64,000 nt of DNA from NCBI RefSeq assembly GCF_040049215.1, contig NZ_JBDZDN010000005.1, positions 1 through 64,000 of the forward strand, written 5' to 3'. The stretch comes from Mesorhizobium_K sp040049215. GTDB lineage: Bacteria > Pseudomonadota > Alphaproteobacteria > Rhizobiales > Rhizobiaceae. Position numbers and translations under genes: made by a program. Numbering within the stretch: position 1 is the stretch's first letter; each line of letters begins with the position of its first letter. Below are positions 9,277 through 16,847 of this stretch, one piece after another. Below the pieces are notes generated by a model. It did no database searches. It was given only the letters and a program-made list of their open reading frames with translations, and was not told where the DNA came from.

Positions 9277-10343
9277 CGCACCAGAGCCTCCGTCAGACTG
9301 ACAGGCCATTCAGCTTGCGGATCGAGGCGGATGTAGGCCATACCGGGCAGACCCGTCTTGACCTGCTCGATGTGCTTGCGCAGCAGGTCCTTCGAGATCT
9401 GCGCTTTGACGCGGAACATCAGCTTCTGACGCTCCTCCTCCGTCTCGACCGTCTTCGGTGTGAACTGGGCGACGTCGGCCACGAAACTCGCCTTGGCCGG
9501 GACCACCAATTGGGGGGCGGCGTCGAGGACGATGCGGACCTCGGTACCAAGCGCGATGCGCCCTGCCTGCGCCGTCGGCAGGAAGAACGTCATATAGACG
9601 TCGCCGAGGTCGACGAGGTTGAGAACACGGCCGCCGGCGGACAGAACCTCGCCCGGCTGAGCGACGCGATACTGGACACGGCCGTCGCGAGGCGATCTTA
9701 GCGTGCTGTCATCGATATCCGACGTGATGCTCTCGATCGCCGCCCGCGCGGCGTCGACAGCAGCCTCAGCGTCGACCACCTGGGCCTTGGCGGAGCTGAT
9801 CGCTGCTTCGGACGCCGCAAGCGAGGCTTTGGCCGCGCCGACACCGGCTCTGGCACCTTCTGCCGTCGCCCTGTCGTCGTCGAGCGTCTGCTGGGATGTG
9901 GTGTTGGTCTTAATGAGTTCTTCGGTACGCGCGAGCTTCCGCTCCGCCGCGTCGAGTTGCGCCTCGCGCTGAGCGACCACGGCCGCCGCCGCCTCCTTTT
10001 CCGCCTGGCGCTGGACGACAAGACTTTTGGCGGTATCGACGCTGATGATCGCCCTGCGCAACTGCGCTTCGGCCTGACGGCGTTGCGCCTCCAACTGCTT
10101 GGTGTCCATGCGGGCGAGGATCTGGCCAGCGGTGACGAAATCCCCCTCGTCGACGAGAATCTCCCTGATGCGTCCCGCCGTCTTCGTCGAAATGTCGATC
10201 TCGGTCGCCTCGATCCGGCCATTGCCGCTGGCGATGCCGGCCGGCAGGCCGGGATTGGCGAGGGTCTTCCACGCGTAATAACCGCCGCCCAGCACGACGA
10301 CGGCAAAAAGGACGACTAGCCATCGGTCACGGCTTTCCTTCAT
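9273..10343 (-). CDS. HlyD-family periplasmic adaptor (membrane fusion) protein
   Basis: The 356-residue protein has an N-terminal signal anchor (LVVLFAVVVLGGGYYAW, about 9-25), a lipoyl-like half motif (GRIEATEIDISTKTAGRI...GDFVTAGQILARMD), a long alanine-rich coiled coil (about 85-215) and the second lipoyl half (TLRSPRDGRVQYRVAQPGEVLSAGG). It would link the inner-membrane ABC exporter to an outer-membrane channel, which is not encoded here. It is the first gene of the three-gene leftward operon; GAGGAG stands upstream of the ATG. It resembles E. coli YhiI. Confidence 0.87.
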   Translation of the reverse strand: MKESRDRWLVVLFAVVVLGGGYYAWKTLANPGLPAGIASGNGRIEATEIDISTKTAGRIREILVDEGDFVTAGQILARMDTKQLEAQRRQAEAQLRRAIISVDTAKSLVVQRQAEKEAAAAVVAQREAQLDAAERKLARTEELIKTNTTSQQTLDDDRATAEGARAGVGAAKASLAASEAAISSAKAQVVDAEAAVDAARAAIESITSDIDDSTLRSPRDGRVQYRVAQPGEVLSAGGRVLNLVDLGDVYMTFFLPTAQAGRIALGTEVRIVLDAAPQLVVPAKASFVADVAQFTPKTVETEEERQKLMFRVKAQISKDLLRKHIEQVKTGLPGMAYIRLDPQAEWPVSLTEALVR

Positions 10344-10424
10344 GTCTCACATTCTCCTCGAATTGAACGCGGCAACGTAATGTTATTGAGCGATTGGCAC
10401 AGCGACGGCTGGCCGGCTCGGTTG

Positions 10425-11133
10425 TCATGCCGCAACGACATGGGCGATTTCGCTCCAGGTTTGCATGGCGTCGTCGCGCAGATCTCGATGGTCGGCAGAT
10501 GATAGCGTGTTGCGGGGAAAGTGGAACAGATTGGTGATCGGATCATAGATGGAGACAAAACGCTGAAGCTGGCGCGCCGATTTGAAGCGTTTCATGATCC
10601 TCCCCCGCTGTCATCGGGTCGGCTGATGCAATAGAGACGCCCGGTTGTTGAGGTCCGTATGTGACCGGTGTTCGACAGCCGGCATGACCTGGCGCCTGGC
10701 GGCACCATGGGAACGCAGCTTGTCGGTCATCATGCGCTTCGGTGCAACGCCCTGCTTCTTCAACAAGCGCGTCAACAAGCGCTTGGCGGCCTTGGTGTTG
10801 CGGCGGGCTGAACGATTTCATCGAGAACATAGCCATCCTGATCGACGGCGCGCCATAGCCTGTGTTTCTTCCCGTTGATGGTGACGTCCACCTCGTCAAG
10901 GTGCCAGATATTGTCGCGGCTTGGCTGCTTGCGACACAAGCGATGCACATAGTCGAGACCGAACTTCTTGCCCATTTGCGCACAGTCTCGTAGGAAACGC
11001 CGATGCCGCGCTCCAGCAACATCTCTTCAACCAGGCGCAGGCTCAGCGGAAACCGAAAGTACAGCCACACCGCGTGGGCGATGACTCGCAGCGGGAAACG
11101 ATGGCGCTTGTAGCTGACGGCGGGCGTGTTCAT
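10425..11133 (-). mobile_element. IS6-family transposase remnant, multiply frameshifted
   Basis: The pieces of an IS6/IS26-type DDE transposase lie in order but in different frames. The start is YKRHRFPLRVIAHAVWLYFR and GVSYETVRKWA (11133 to about 10969). Then comes the core DNIWHLDEVDVTINGKKHRLW with RAVDQDGYVLD, followed by a third-frame stretch (NTKAAKRLLTRLLKKQG) that hits a stop near 10610. The tail ends at about 10425 (SIYDPITNLFHFPR, SEIAHVVAA). Two or more frameshifts and an internal stop make it non-functional. I could not define terminal inverted repeats with confidence, so the element limits are the coding remnant only. Confidence 0.7.
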
Positions 11134-11184
11134 GCCGTCCCACTATGCGGCAAATCCTGACACCGGGTTAAGTTGATAACGCCC

Positions 11185-11661
11185 TCAGGATGCCTCCTTA
11201 AGCGGGGAGGATGATGTCTTTCGTGACAGTGTGCGCACCATGGCCTGGACCGAAGCGCGCAGGCCCTCGATCGAGGCCGGGTCGAGATCGAGTTGCGTTG
11301 CAAGGGTTTGCGGCACGTCGACGGCCTTTGTCCGCAGGTCACGACCATGCTGTGTCAACGCAATCAGAACGCGCCGCTCATCCTGCGGATCGCGGCGCCG
11401 AATAATAAAACCGGCCTGTTCCATGCGCTTCAGCAGCGGCGTCATCGTCCCGCTGTCGAGATGCAGGCGCTCGGCGAGATCGCCGACGCTGACCAGGTCC
11501 CGTTCCCACAGCACGAGCATCACCAGATATTGCGAATAGGTCAGGCACAAGGGCGCCAGCACCGGCCGGTACACTCGTTGCAACAGGTTGGTAGCGGCGT
11601 AGAGCGGGAAACAGACTTGCCGGTCGAGCTGCAGCGGATCGTCATTGTTCGGAGCCGGCAC
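11185..11661 (-). CDS. ohrR: OhrR, MarR-family organic hydroperoxide-sensing repressor
   Basis: This 158-residue winged-helix protein has the OhrR signature: a reactive cysteine near the N-terminus (Cys17 in RQVCFPLYAA) and LTYSQYLVMLVLWE, followed by the wing and DNA-reading region VGDLAERLHLDSGTMTPLLKRMEQAGFI. Oxidation of the cysteine by organic peroxides releases the repressor from DNA. It lies 14 bases downstream of ohr on the same strand, so the pair is probably co-transcribed and autoregulated. In several alphaproteobacteria the two genes diverge instead. The stop lies close to the IS6 remnant. Confidence 0.9.
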   Translation of the reverse strand: MPAPNNDDPLQLDRQVCFPLYAATNLLQRVYRPVLAPLCLTYSQYLVMLVLWERDLVSVGDLAERLHLDSGTMTPLLKRMEQAGFIIRRRDPQDERRVLIALTQHGRDLRTKAVDVPQTLATQLDLDPASIEGLRASVQAMVRTLSRKTSSSPLKEAS

Positions 11662-11675
11662 CGGATCTCTACCCT

Positions 11676-12101
11676 TCAGCGCGTATTCACCGATAAAGCG
11701 ACGTCGATATTGTCCCTGACCGCGTTGGAATAGGGACAGGCCTTGTGAGCATCAGCGACGATCGCCTCGGCACTCGCCTGATCAACGCCGGCGATCGTCA
11801 CGTCGAGCTTGACCGACAGGCCGAAGCCGCCGGCGCCATTCGGCGACATGCCGACCGTGGCGACCACTTCGACGTCGTCGTCTCTGATCTTATTCTCCTT
11901 GTTGCGGGTCACGTGGATCACGGCATTGCCGAAGCAGGCGGCATAGCCAGCCCCGAAGAGTTGCTCGGGGTTCGTCGCGCCCCCCTTCCCGCCTAGGCCA
12001 TTAGGCACGGCAAGGCGCAGGTCGAGAAGGCCGTCGTCGCTGCGCGCGGTGCCGTTGCGCCCGCCGACCGCCGTCACCGTGGTGGAATAAACCGTATTCA
12101 T
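11676..12101 (-). CDS. ohr: Ohr, organic hydroperoxide resistance protein (OsmC/Ohr family)
   Basis: The 141-residue protein is full length. The two catalytic cysteines are visible: AAGYAACFGNAV type (Cys57) and HKACPYSNAVR (about Cys122). The N-terminal pattern MNTVYSTTVTAVGGRNGTARS is typical of Ohr. It is a thiol peroxidase that reduces organic hydroperoxides in the cytoplasm using lipoylated partner proteins. GGAGAACGTTT stands before the ATG. A palindromic repeat about 33-53 bases upstream is a candidate OhrR operator. Confidence 0.92.
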   Translation of the reverse strand: MNTVYSTTVTAVGGRNGTARSDDGLLDLRLAVPNGLGGKGGATNPEQLFGAGYAACFGNAVIHVTRNKENKIRDDDVEVVATVGMSPNGAGGFGLSVKLDVTIAGVDQASAEAIVADAHKACPYSNAVRDNIDVALSVNTR

Positions 12102-12133
12102 AAACGTTCTCCAGTAGCCATACCATGTCTTTA

Positions 12134-12154
12134 GCTAGCGGTTAGATCGCTAGC
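12134..12154 (-). promoter_or_regulatory. Candidate OhrR operator upstream of ohr
   Basis: Two 7-bp arms, GCTAGCG (12134-12140) and CGCTAGC (12148-12154), form an inverted repeat with a 7-base spacer, 33 bases upstream of the ohr ATG. Each arm contains the palindrome GCTAGC. The location suits a repressor site overlapping a leftward promoter. That OhrR binds it is inference from position. Confidence 0.45.
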
Positions 12155-12173
12155 AAGTTAAATATGACCGACA

Positions 12174-12530
12174 TCACTCGGACAGGGAGAGTACCAAAAT
12201 CTGTGGGGTGATTATGCCGAGTGCAACGATCACTGGAGATGGGAATGGCCAGTCTGCGCCATGTGTGACGATATAGGCTATCACCATGTAGATGACGACC
12301 CCGATCAAGAAGGCTTCGAGGTAGTAGAAATTCACCGCGGCGGTCAGTTGCGACTGCGCAAAAATATCGACAACCTCAATGGCAAACCCAAGCGAGAGCG
12401 CCTTCATGATCACCATGAACGAGTTGGCGAGGTCCGGGATTGCGGCTACGATCACCTGGGAAAGCATGACCCGCCGGAACAATTGGCGTGCTCTGGATCA
12501 CATCGACGGAGTCCCAGGCCGCAATGTTCG
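12174..12530 (-). pseudogene. C-terminal remnant of an amino-acid-type ABC transporter permease
   Basis: The frame ending at 12174 carries the last third of a HisM/GlnP-type permease: VMLSQVIVAAIPDLANSFMVIMKALSLGFAIEVVDIF and two closing helices (FLIGVVIYMVIAYIV). Upstream in another frame, AWDSVDVIQST fits the preceding cytoplasmic EAA-loop region, so a frameshift and deletions separate them. The N-terminal helices are absent. The region between this and the next gene at 12674 holds nothing else I can identify. Confidence 0.5.
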
Positions 12531-12673
12531 GCCGGGTGCTGAAGTTCTCGCGCGGCGCGCTGATTTCGGACGAGACGACGGGATGAACGGTTTGGACAGT
12601 TTTGCGCCCGTAGCTTCGGGAATGGGTCCTCACTACTGGGGCGCGGCCGCGGTCACACCAGCGGGAGAGTTAC

Positions 12674-13129
12674 ATGAGCCTTGAGGAAGACGCACTGCTT
12701 CTGGCGAAGGTCGAACTCTTTGCCAATGTCGCGCCGAGGCGCCTAAAACTGCTCGCGCTGGCGTCGAGTCGCGTGCTGTTCGCGCCGGGCCAGGATCTCT
12801 GCGTGGAGGGCGACGAGGGCTATGAGGCCTTCATCCTTGTTTCCGGCGAAGCCGAAGTGAAGATCAAGACGCCGTCGGGCGTGGCCACGGTTGCACGGCT
12901 GAAACGCAACGACATCGTCGGCGAGATGGCGATCCTGCGCGACATGCCGCGCACCGCGACGGTGACGGCGGTATCGGACGTCTCGACACTCAGGATCGGC
13001 AAGCAGGATTTCCTCAACCTGCTCAAGGAATTCCCGGAAGTCACCGTCGAGGTCATGCGCTCGCTGGCCGAGCGCCTGGCGCGCACCACCAGCGAAGTGG
13101 CGAACGCGCGGTCCGCCGCGAAGGCGTGA
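12674..13129 (+). CDS. Cyclic nucleotide-binding domain protein
   Basis: This 151-residue protein is almost entirely one Crp-like cNMP-binding beta-roll: LFANVAPRRLKLLALASSRVLFAPGQDLCVEGD, then GDEGYEAFILVSGEAEV and the phosphate-binding cassette NDIVGEMAILRDMPRTATVTA. There is no DNA-binding helix-turn-helix after it, so it is not a Crp-type regulator by itself. GGGAGAG precedes the ATG. It is four bases upstream of the metallo-beta-lactamase-fold gene, and such pairs are recurrent; it probably regulates or senses for that enzyme. Ligand unknown. Confidence 0.85.
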   Translation: MSLEEDALLLAKVELFANVAPRRLKLLALASSRVLFAPGQDLCVEGDEGYEAFILVSGEAEVKIKTPSGVATVARLKRNDIVGEMAILRDMPRTATVTAVSDVSTLRIGKQDFLNLLKEFPEVTVEVMRSLAERLARTTSEVANARSAAKA

Positions 13130-13132
13130 TGG

Positions 13133-13876
13133 ATGCCGTCGATGCTTGCCATCGAGGTTCGGATCTGGGGCGCGCGCGGCACGTTTCCGATGGTGGGTGG
13201 CGCCGAGGCGCTCGAATTCGGCGGCCATACGGCCTGCGTCGAGGTCCGAGCCGGCGGCGGCGTGATGATCTTCGATGCCGGCAGCGGAATCATCCCGCTT
13301 GGAAAGGCGCTGCTCGAGGAGGGCGTCACGGAGATCGACCTCTTCTTCAGCCATGTCCACTACGACCAAATCATCGGCTTGCCCTATTTCCTTCCTGCCT
13401 TCTGGAACAAGGCCAAGCTGCGCCTCTGGGCCGGGCACATGCTCGACGGCTCGACGCCCGAACAAATGGTCGACGGCATCTTCAGGGCGCCTTACTTTCC
13501 GATCACCAAGGACTACATGCGCGCCGACGTGGAGTACCACAAGTTCTCGCCCGGCGACGTGCTGCAGCCGTCTCCCGGCGTCCGTATCGTGACGGGTCGT
13601 CTGACACATCCGAACGGCGCGGTGGGTTATCGTATCGAGCGCGCAGGGGCGACCTTCTCCTACCTCACGGATTTCGAGCATGACGATGGGGCAGGCGACG
13701 CGGAGATCCGGCGACTGGCCAAGGATGCCGATCTTGCGCTGCTCGTCGCGACCTACACACCGGAAGGATATCCGCGCTACATGAAGTTCGGCCACTCCAC
13801 CTGGGAGCGGTGCGGTGCGCTCTGCGCAGAAGCCGGCGGGAGCGGGAAAAAGGTGGGGGTAAGAACCTTCGGGTAA
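13133..13876 (+). pseudogene. Metallo-beta-lactamase-fold hydrolase, 3' end lost at an IS junction
   Basis: The frame begins normally (VRIWGARGTFPMVGG, FGGHTACVEVRAGGG, MIFDAGSGI) and has the metal-binding line FFSHVHYDQIIGLPYF, close to HxHxD, and later YLTDFEHDDG. It then runs into the left end of the IS at about 13841 and stops 12 codons later. The sequence on the far side of the IS is imuB, not the rest of this gene, so about the last quarter of the fold, including later metal ligands, is gone. The family resembles cyclic phosphodiesterase-type MBL enzymes. Probably inactive. Confidence 0.75.
13841..13863 (+). repeat. Left terminal inverted repeat of the ISKra4-like element
   Basis: It pairs with 15259-15282: GCGGGAAAAAG followed by TGGGGGT is read inward from both ends, with one mismatch and a one-base gap. 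The outer limit is uncertain by several bases. Confidence 0.7.
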
Positions 13877-13907
13877 GCGAGGCCTTTTCCGGAAAGGACA
13901 CTCGTTG

Positions 13908-15263
13908 ATGACGCAATTGAGGATGAAGGTCTGGGTGGAAATTGTCGGCGCCGATGACGTTCCGCAGCATCGGGAGATCGCAATCGTCGAGCGGATTGTC
14001 GACGGTGCGCGGCTCGGCGATTTCGGCCTCTCCCTGGAGGAAGGCAAGGTGATACAGCGCCGTCTGCAGGAAGAGTTCACCCAGATTCAGGTGGATCAAG
14101 CCGGCCAGCAGGATCGGAAATGTCCCGAATGCAACCGCCTGCGCGGGGTTCATGACTATCAGTTTCGCACGGTCCATTCTCTCTTCGGCATTTGTCGCCT
14201 GCGCGTACCTCGGTTCCGCAGCTGTGCCTGCGGAAAGGCGGCAAGATCCGACACCGGAAGCATCGGGACCTTGTTGTTGGGCAGAGCAACACCGGAGTTG
14301 CAGCGCGTCCAAGCTGAACTCGGCTCGCGACTGTCGTTTCGTGAAGCAGCCCGGGTCCTCGATCTCTTTGTGCCCGCCTCCCGGCCACATAATCATCGTA
14401 CCGTCGTCAACCGGCTCGCCAAGGTGGCCGATCAGATCGAAAAGTGGGACGCTGCAAGCCCTTACCGCATCAGCCGAGCCGACGTAGCGCCCATCTCCAT
14501 ATTCATTGACGGCGCCTACATCCGTGCGGTTCCGGGGTATCAGAGCCGACATTTCGAGATTGCGATGGGACGCGTTGTTTCACCGGGACGGCCACCGCGT
14601 CAGTTCGCGGCCGCGCCGAACGTGACCATCGGCAAGCATGATGTGGTCCGTGCCGCGATGCGGGCGCAGGGATGGCTGCCTGGCCGGGACGTGACTGTCT
14701 TCAGCGATGGGGACGTCGGGCTTCAGGGCATCGTCCTCAGCGCAACAAGGCAGCCCGTGACCCACATTCTTGACTGGTTCCATCTGTCGATGCGGCTCCG
14801 GCACATCGAACAGGTATGGGAAGGCCTCCGGCACGTCGAGGATCTGAACATCTACCTTCGAGACGTCGCCGTTGATGTGCCGAGGCTTCGGTATCTCCTT
14901 TGGAGCGGCTATGTCAGGGAGGCAACGAGAGCCGTGAAGAACATGCTCTACCAGTTGGAGCAGCACCCTCGGCTTCGAGACGCCAGCCACAAGCTCAAGC
15001 GTTTGCACGTGTTGATCTGCAATCTCCAAACCTACCTGGTGCAGAACGCGACGTCGATTGTCGACTACTGCCAGCGATACTGGTCAGGTCAGCCGATATC
15101 GAGTTCTCCAGCCGAAAGCGCAGCAAACAGCCTCGTCAATGCCCGCATGAACAAGAAGCGTCAGATGCGCTGGTCTCCTGCCGGCGCTCATCGGGTATTG
15201 CAAGTCCGGGCGGCGGTTGCTGATGGTCGGCTCAAGCAAGCCAAGTTTGCCCTTGCGGCTTGA
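13908..15263 (+). CDS. ISKra4-family transposase
   Basis: A 451-residue transposase with a zinc-finger-like N-terminal region (RKCPECN, then RSCACGKAAR) and a DDE-type core: ISIFIDGAYIRAVPG, VFSDGDVGLQ and ILDWFHLSMRLRHIEQ. The tail SSPAESAANSLVNARMNKKRQMRWSP is typical of ISKra4 members. It cuts and rejoins DNA at the element ends. The ATG at 13908 follows GGAAAGGA at a good distance. The frame is intact, so the element may still move. Confidence 0.85.
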   Translation: MTQLRMKVWVEIVGADDVPQHREIAIVERIVDGARLGDFGLSLEEGKVIQRRLQEEFTQIQVDQAGQQDRKCPECNRLRGVHDYQFRTVHSLFGICRLRVPRFRSCACGKAARSDTGSIGTLLLGRATPELQRVQAELGSRLSFREAARVLDLFVPASRPHNHRTVVNRLAKVADQIEKWDAASPYRISRADVAPISIFIDGAYIRAVPGYQSRHFEIAMGRVVSPGRPPRQFAAAPNVTIGKHDVVRAAMRAQGWLPGRDVTVFSDGDVGLQGIVLSATRQPVTHILDWFHLSMRLRHIEQVWEGLRHVEDLNIYLRDVAVDVPRLRYLLWSGYVREATRAVKNMLYQLEQHPRLRDASHKLKRLHVLICNLQTYLVQNATSIVDYCQRYWSGQPISSSPAESAANSLVNARMNKKRQMRWSPAGAHRVLQVRAAVADGRLKQAKFALAA

Positions 15264-15282
15264 CCCCCAGCTTTTTCCCGCC
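15259..15282 (-). repeat. Right terminal inverted repeat of the ISKra4-like element
   Basis: The complement reads GGCGGGAAAAAGCTGGGGGT, matching the left end. It overlaps the last codons of the transposase gene. Confidence 0.7.
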
Positions 15283-15289
15283 CCCAACC

Positions 15290-15967
15290 AACCGGCGCAT
15301 TCTTGCGGTTAACTGCTAAGCGACACAAGGCTAGCGACGCGCGCGGCGTGCCGGCAAGATCCGCAATTGTCTCGAAACCGAGCCGTCGCAGGCTGTCGAT
15401 TGTCACGGCAGGCAGGCGAAGGGCAGCGATCGGCAATGGCAGGATCGCTTGGGCGATTTCGCTGGGCGGTACCACAAGGGTCTGCCGTGTACCGAAGCGG
15501 GCGAGTGCGTGAGCCGCGCCCCAGCTATCGGCGACCGCGGCGCGCGCGGCCAAGCCGGAGCCGCCGAGCCGCGCCACCATCTCGGAAAGCATAGCCGCCT
15601 CGCCGCCATGCAGATGATCGGCGCCTGTCGTGTCGATCACAAGACCGTCCGGCGGATCGGCGGCGGCGATCGGCGCATAGCGGCGCAGCGCCCACAACCC
15701 GAGCCGCTCGAGCGCCAGGGCGTCGGCATCGGGTTCGGCATCATGGACGATCAGGCCTGGGACGAGCGCCTGCGCTTTGCTCGCCGGCATGCCAATGCGC
15801 AGGCCAGCTGCGTGCGCTGCCTCGTCGGCAGCAAGCACAACACGACGGCGGCCGTCGCGGCCGATCAAAACAAGCGGCGTCTCAAGCGGAGGCGCGGCGT
15901 CGCCCGATTTCCTTCTGAAGCGGTCGGTCGACCACAACGGAAGGAAGAGCGATACGACCCTTGGCAT
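15290..15967 (-). pseudogene. imuB: imuB (Y-family polymerase-like), 3' half lost
   Basis: The preferred start is the ATG at 15967 (PRVVSLFLPLWSTDRFRR, the ImuB N-terminus), overlapping imuA by about 85 bases as is common. The fold continues through VLAADEAAHAAGLRIGM and LVIDTTGADHLHGGE to RRLGFETIADLAGTPRASLAL and is then lost near 15330 at the IS flank. Roughly the last half, including the little finger and the beta-clamp-binding region, is missing. The open frame runs on into the IS (to 15188) without useful homology. ImuB acts with ImuA and DnaE2 in SOS mutagenesis; this copy should be inactive. Confidence 0.75.
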
Positions 15968-16640
15968 CGCATGCCTCCACTGTGAAATCCGCACTCTCTC
16001 CGGCACGGCATCGGATCAGTTCGAGCTGCCAGCGTGCACGACCGACTCCCTGGACGGGCAACGGCGTCGATGGCAAAACCGACACCCGCCAGCGTGTTTC
16101 GGCTGCGGTCGGCTGGCCGAAATCGGTGGCCTCCGTCTGGCGGCGCCAACGGCGAATGGCGATGCCGATGGCGCCGGAGCTTTCGGCGGCGAGCTGAAGT
16201 CGCCGTGAGGCCGTCATCGAAAGCCTGGCAATCTCCGAAACGACAGCACCAAAACCGCCACGAAGACCCTCTTCGAAACAGGCGAGAACTGCCTTTTCGT
16301 CGCCGGCCTCGACATAGATCACCCTTCCTGGAGGAAGGCCGGCCTGTTCGATCGCCGGCGCGAACAGGTCAGGCCGGGTAACGCACCACAGCACCTTGCC
16401 GACCGTGCGCGCGGCAATTCCCGCTGCAAAGAGCGCCGCGGCCGCGCCATCGACGGCGCCATTGCCACCCCCGGCAACCTCATGCAGCGCCCCTAACGCC
16501 AGCCCTCCTCCCGGTAGAACCCTGTCGATCGCCGGAACGCCGAAGGAAAGGACGTCGCGCCGACGTGCAGAACCGCCCTCGAGGCACGCGACGCGCTCCC
16601 GAAGTTCGGACAATGCAAACCTGTTCGAGGACATGGCCAT
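15882..16640 (-). CDS. imuA: ImuA, SOS mutagenesis accessory protein
   Basis: From the ATG at 16640 (or 16634) the protein is about 252 residues. It has the RecA-like ImuA pattern: LSFGVPAIDRVLPGGGLALGALHEVAGGG near the N-terminus, WCVTRPDLFAPAIEQAGLPPGRVIYVEAGDE in the middle and RLQLAAESSGAIGIAIRRW later. The Walker A loop is degenerate, as usual in this family. Its job is to support translesion synthesis with ImuB and DnaE2; dnaE2 would normally follow imuB but is not in the window. An SOS box lies 32 bases upstream. The gene is intact although its partner is cut. Confidence 0.85.
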   Translation of the reverse strand: MAMSSNRFALSELRERVACLEGGSARRRDVLSFGVPAIDRVLPGGGLALGALHEVAGGGNGAVDGAAAALFAAGIAARTVGKVLWCVTRPDLFAPAIEQAGLPPGRVIYVEAGDEKAVLACFEEGLRGGFGAVVSEIARLSMTASRRLQLAAESSGAIGIAIRRWRRQTEATDFGQPTAAETRWRVSVLPSTPLPVQGVGRARWQLELIRCRAGESADFTVEACDAKGRIALPSVVVDRPLQKEIGRRRASA

Positions 16641-16671
16641 GCCCGTCGCACTCGTCTCCGTTTTTCGATAT

Positions 16672-16686
16672 GTTCTATTTTTGTTC
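16672..16686 (-). promoter_or_regulatory. LexA (SOS) box of imuA
   Basis: GTTCTATTTTTGTTC fits the alphaproteobacterial LexA consensus GTTC-N7-GTTC exactly. It lies 32 bases upstream of the imuA ATG and should put the operon under DNA-damage control. Confidence 0.85.
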
Positions 16687-16749
16687 TCAACGACCCCAAG
16701 AGTCAATGAGCTGATGGTGCAAAGCTTCGAGTAAGGAAATGGCGAGGTA

Positions 16750-16833
16750 CTGACCAAAGTTTGAATACAATTTCTGGTCAGCATCCGGGTGCCAGTTGCT
16801 ACTGACCAATATTTATATATAATCTTCGGTCAG
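16750..16833 (+). promoter_or_regulatory. Tandem palindromic operators and promoter of the AbiE pair
   Basis: Two 32-base units repeat with a 52-base period: CTGACCA (16750-16756) to TGGTCAG (16775-16781), and CTGACCA (16802-16808) to CGGTCAG (16827-16833). Each is an inverted repeat with 18 bases between the arms. The second contains TATAAT at 16818-16823, with TTGCTA 16 bases upstream (16796-16801). Promoter and operator therefore overlap, as expected for a self-repressed toxin-antitoxin operon. The 52-base period is about five helical turns, which would place both sites on one face of the DNA. Confidence 0.7.
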
Positions 16834-16847
16834 CAGCGGAACCCCAA

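Larger units (their letters stand above)
13841..15282 (+). mobile_element. ISKra4-like insertion sequence
   Basis: A 1.44-kb element consisting of one transposase gene between imperfect inverted ends. The left end (13841-13863) and the complement of the right end (15259-15282) share GCGGGAAAAAG, one mismatch, TGGGGGT and AAG. The flanks are unrelated genes (MBL-fold at left, imuB at right), both cut, and no clear target duplication is visible. This suggests that DNA next to the element was deleted or recombined after insertion. Confidence 0.8.

Noticed and set aside
10340..11190. Terminal inverted repeats of the IS6 remnant
   Set aside because: No convincing matching ends were found on either side of the decayed transposase gene.
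12743..14080. 445-codon leftward frame across the cNMP and MBL genes
   Set aside because: The cNMP and MBL-fold genes on the plus strand carry clear motifs; this frame is a His/Arg-rich shadow.
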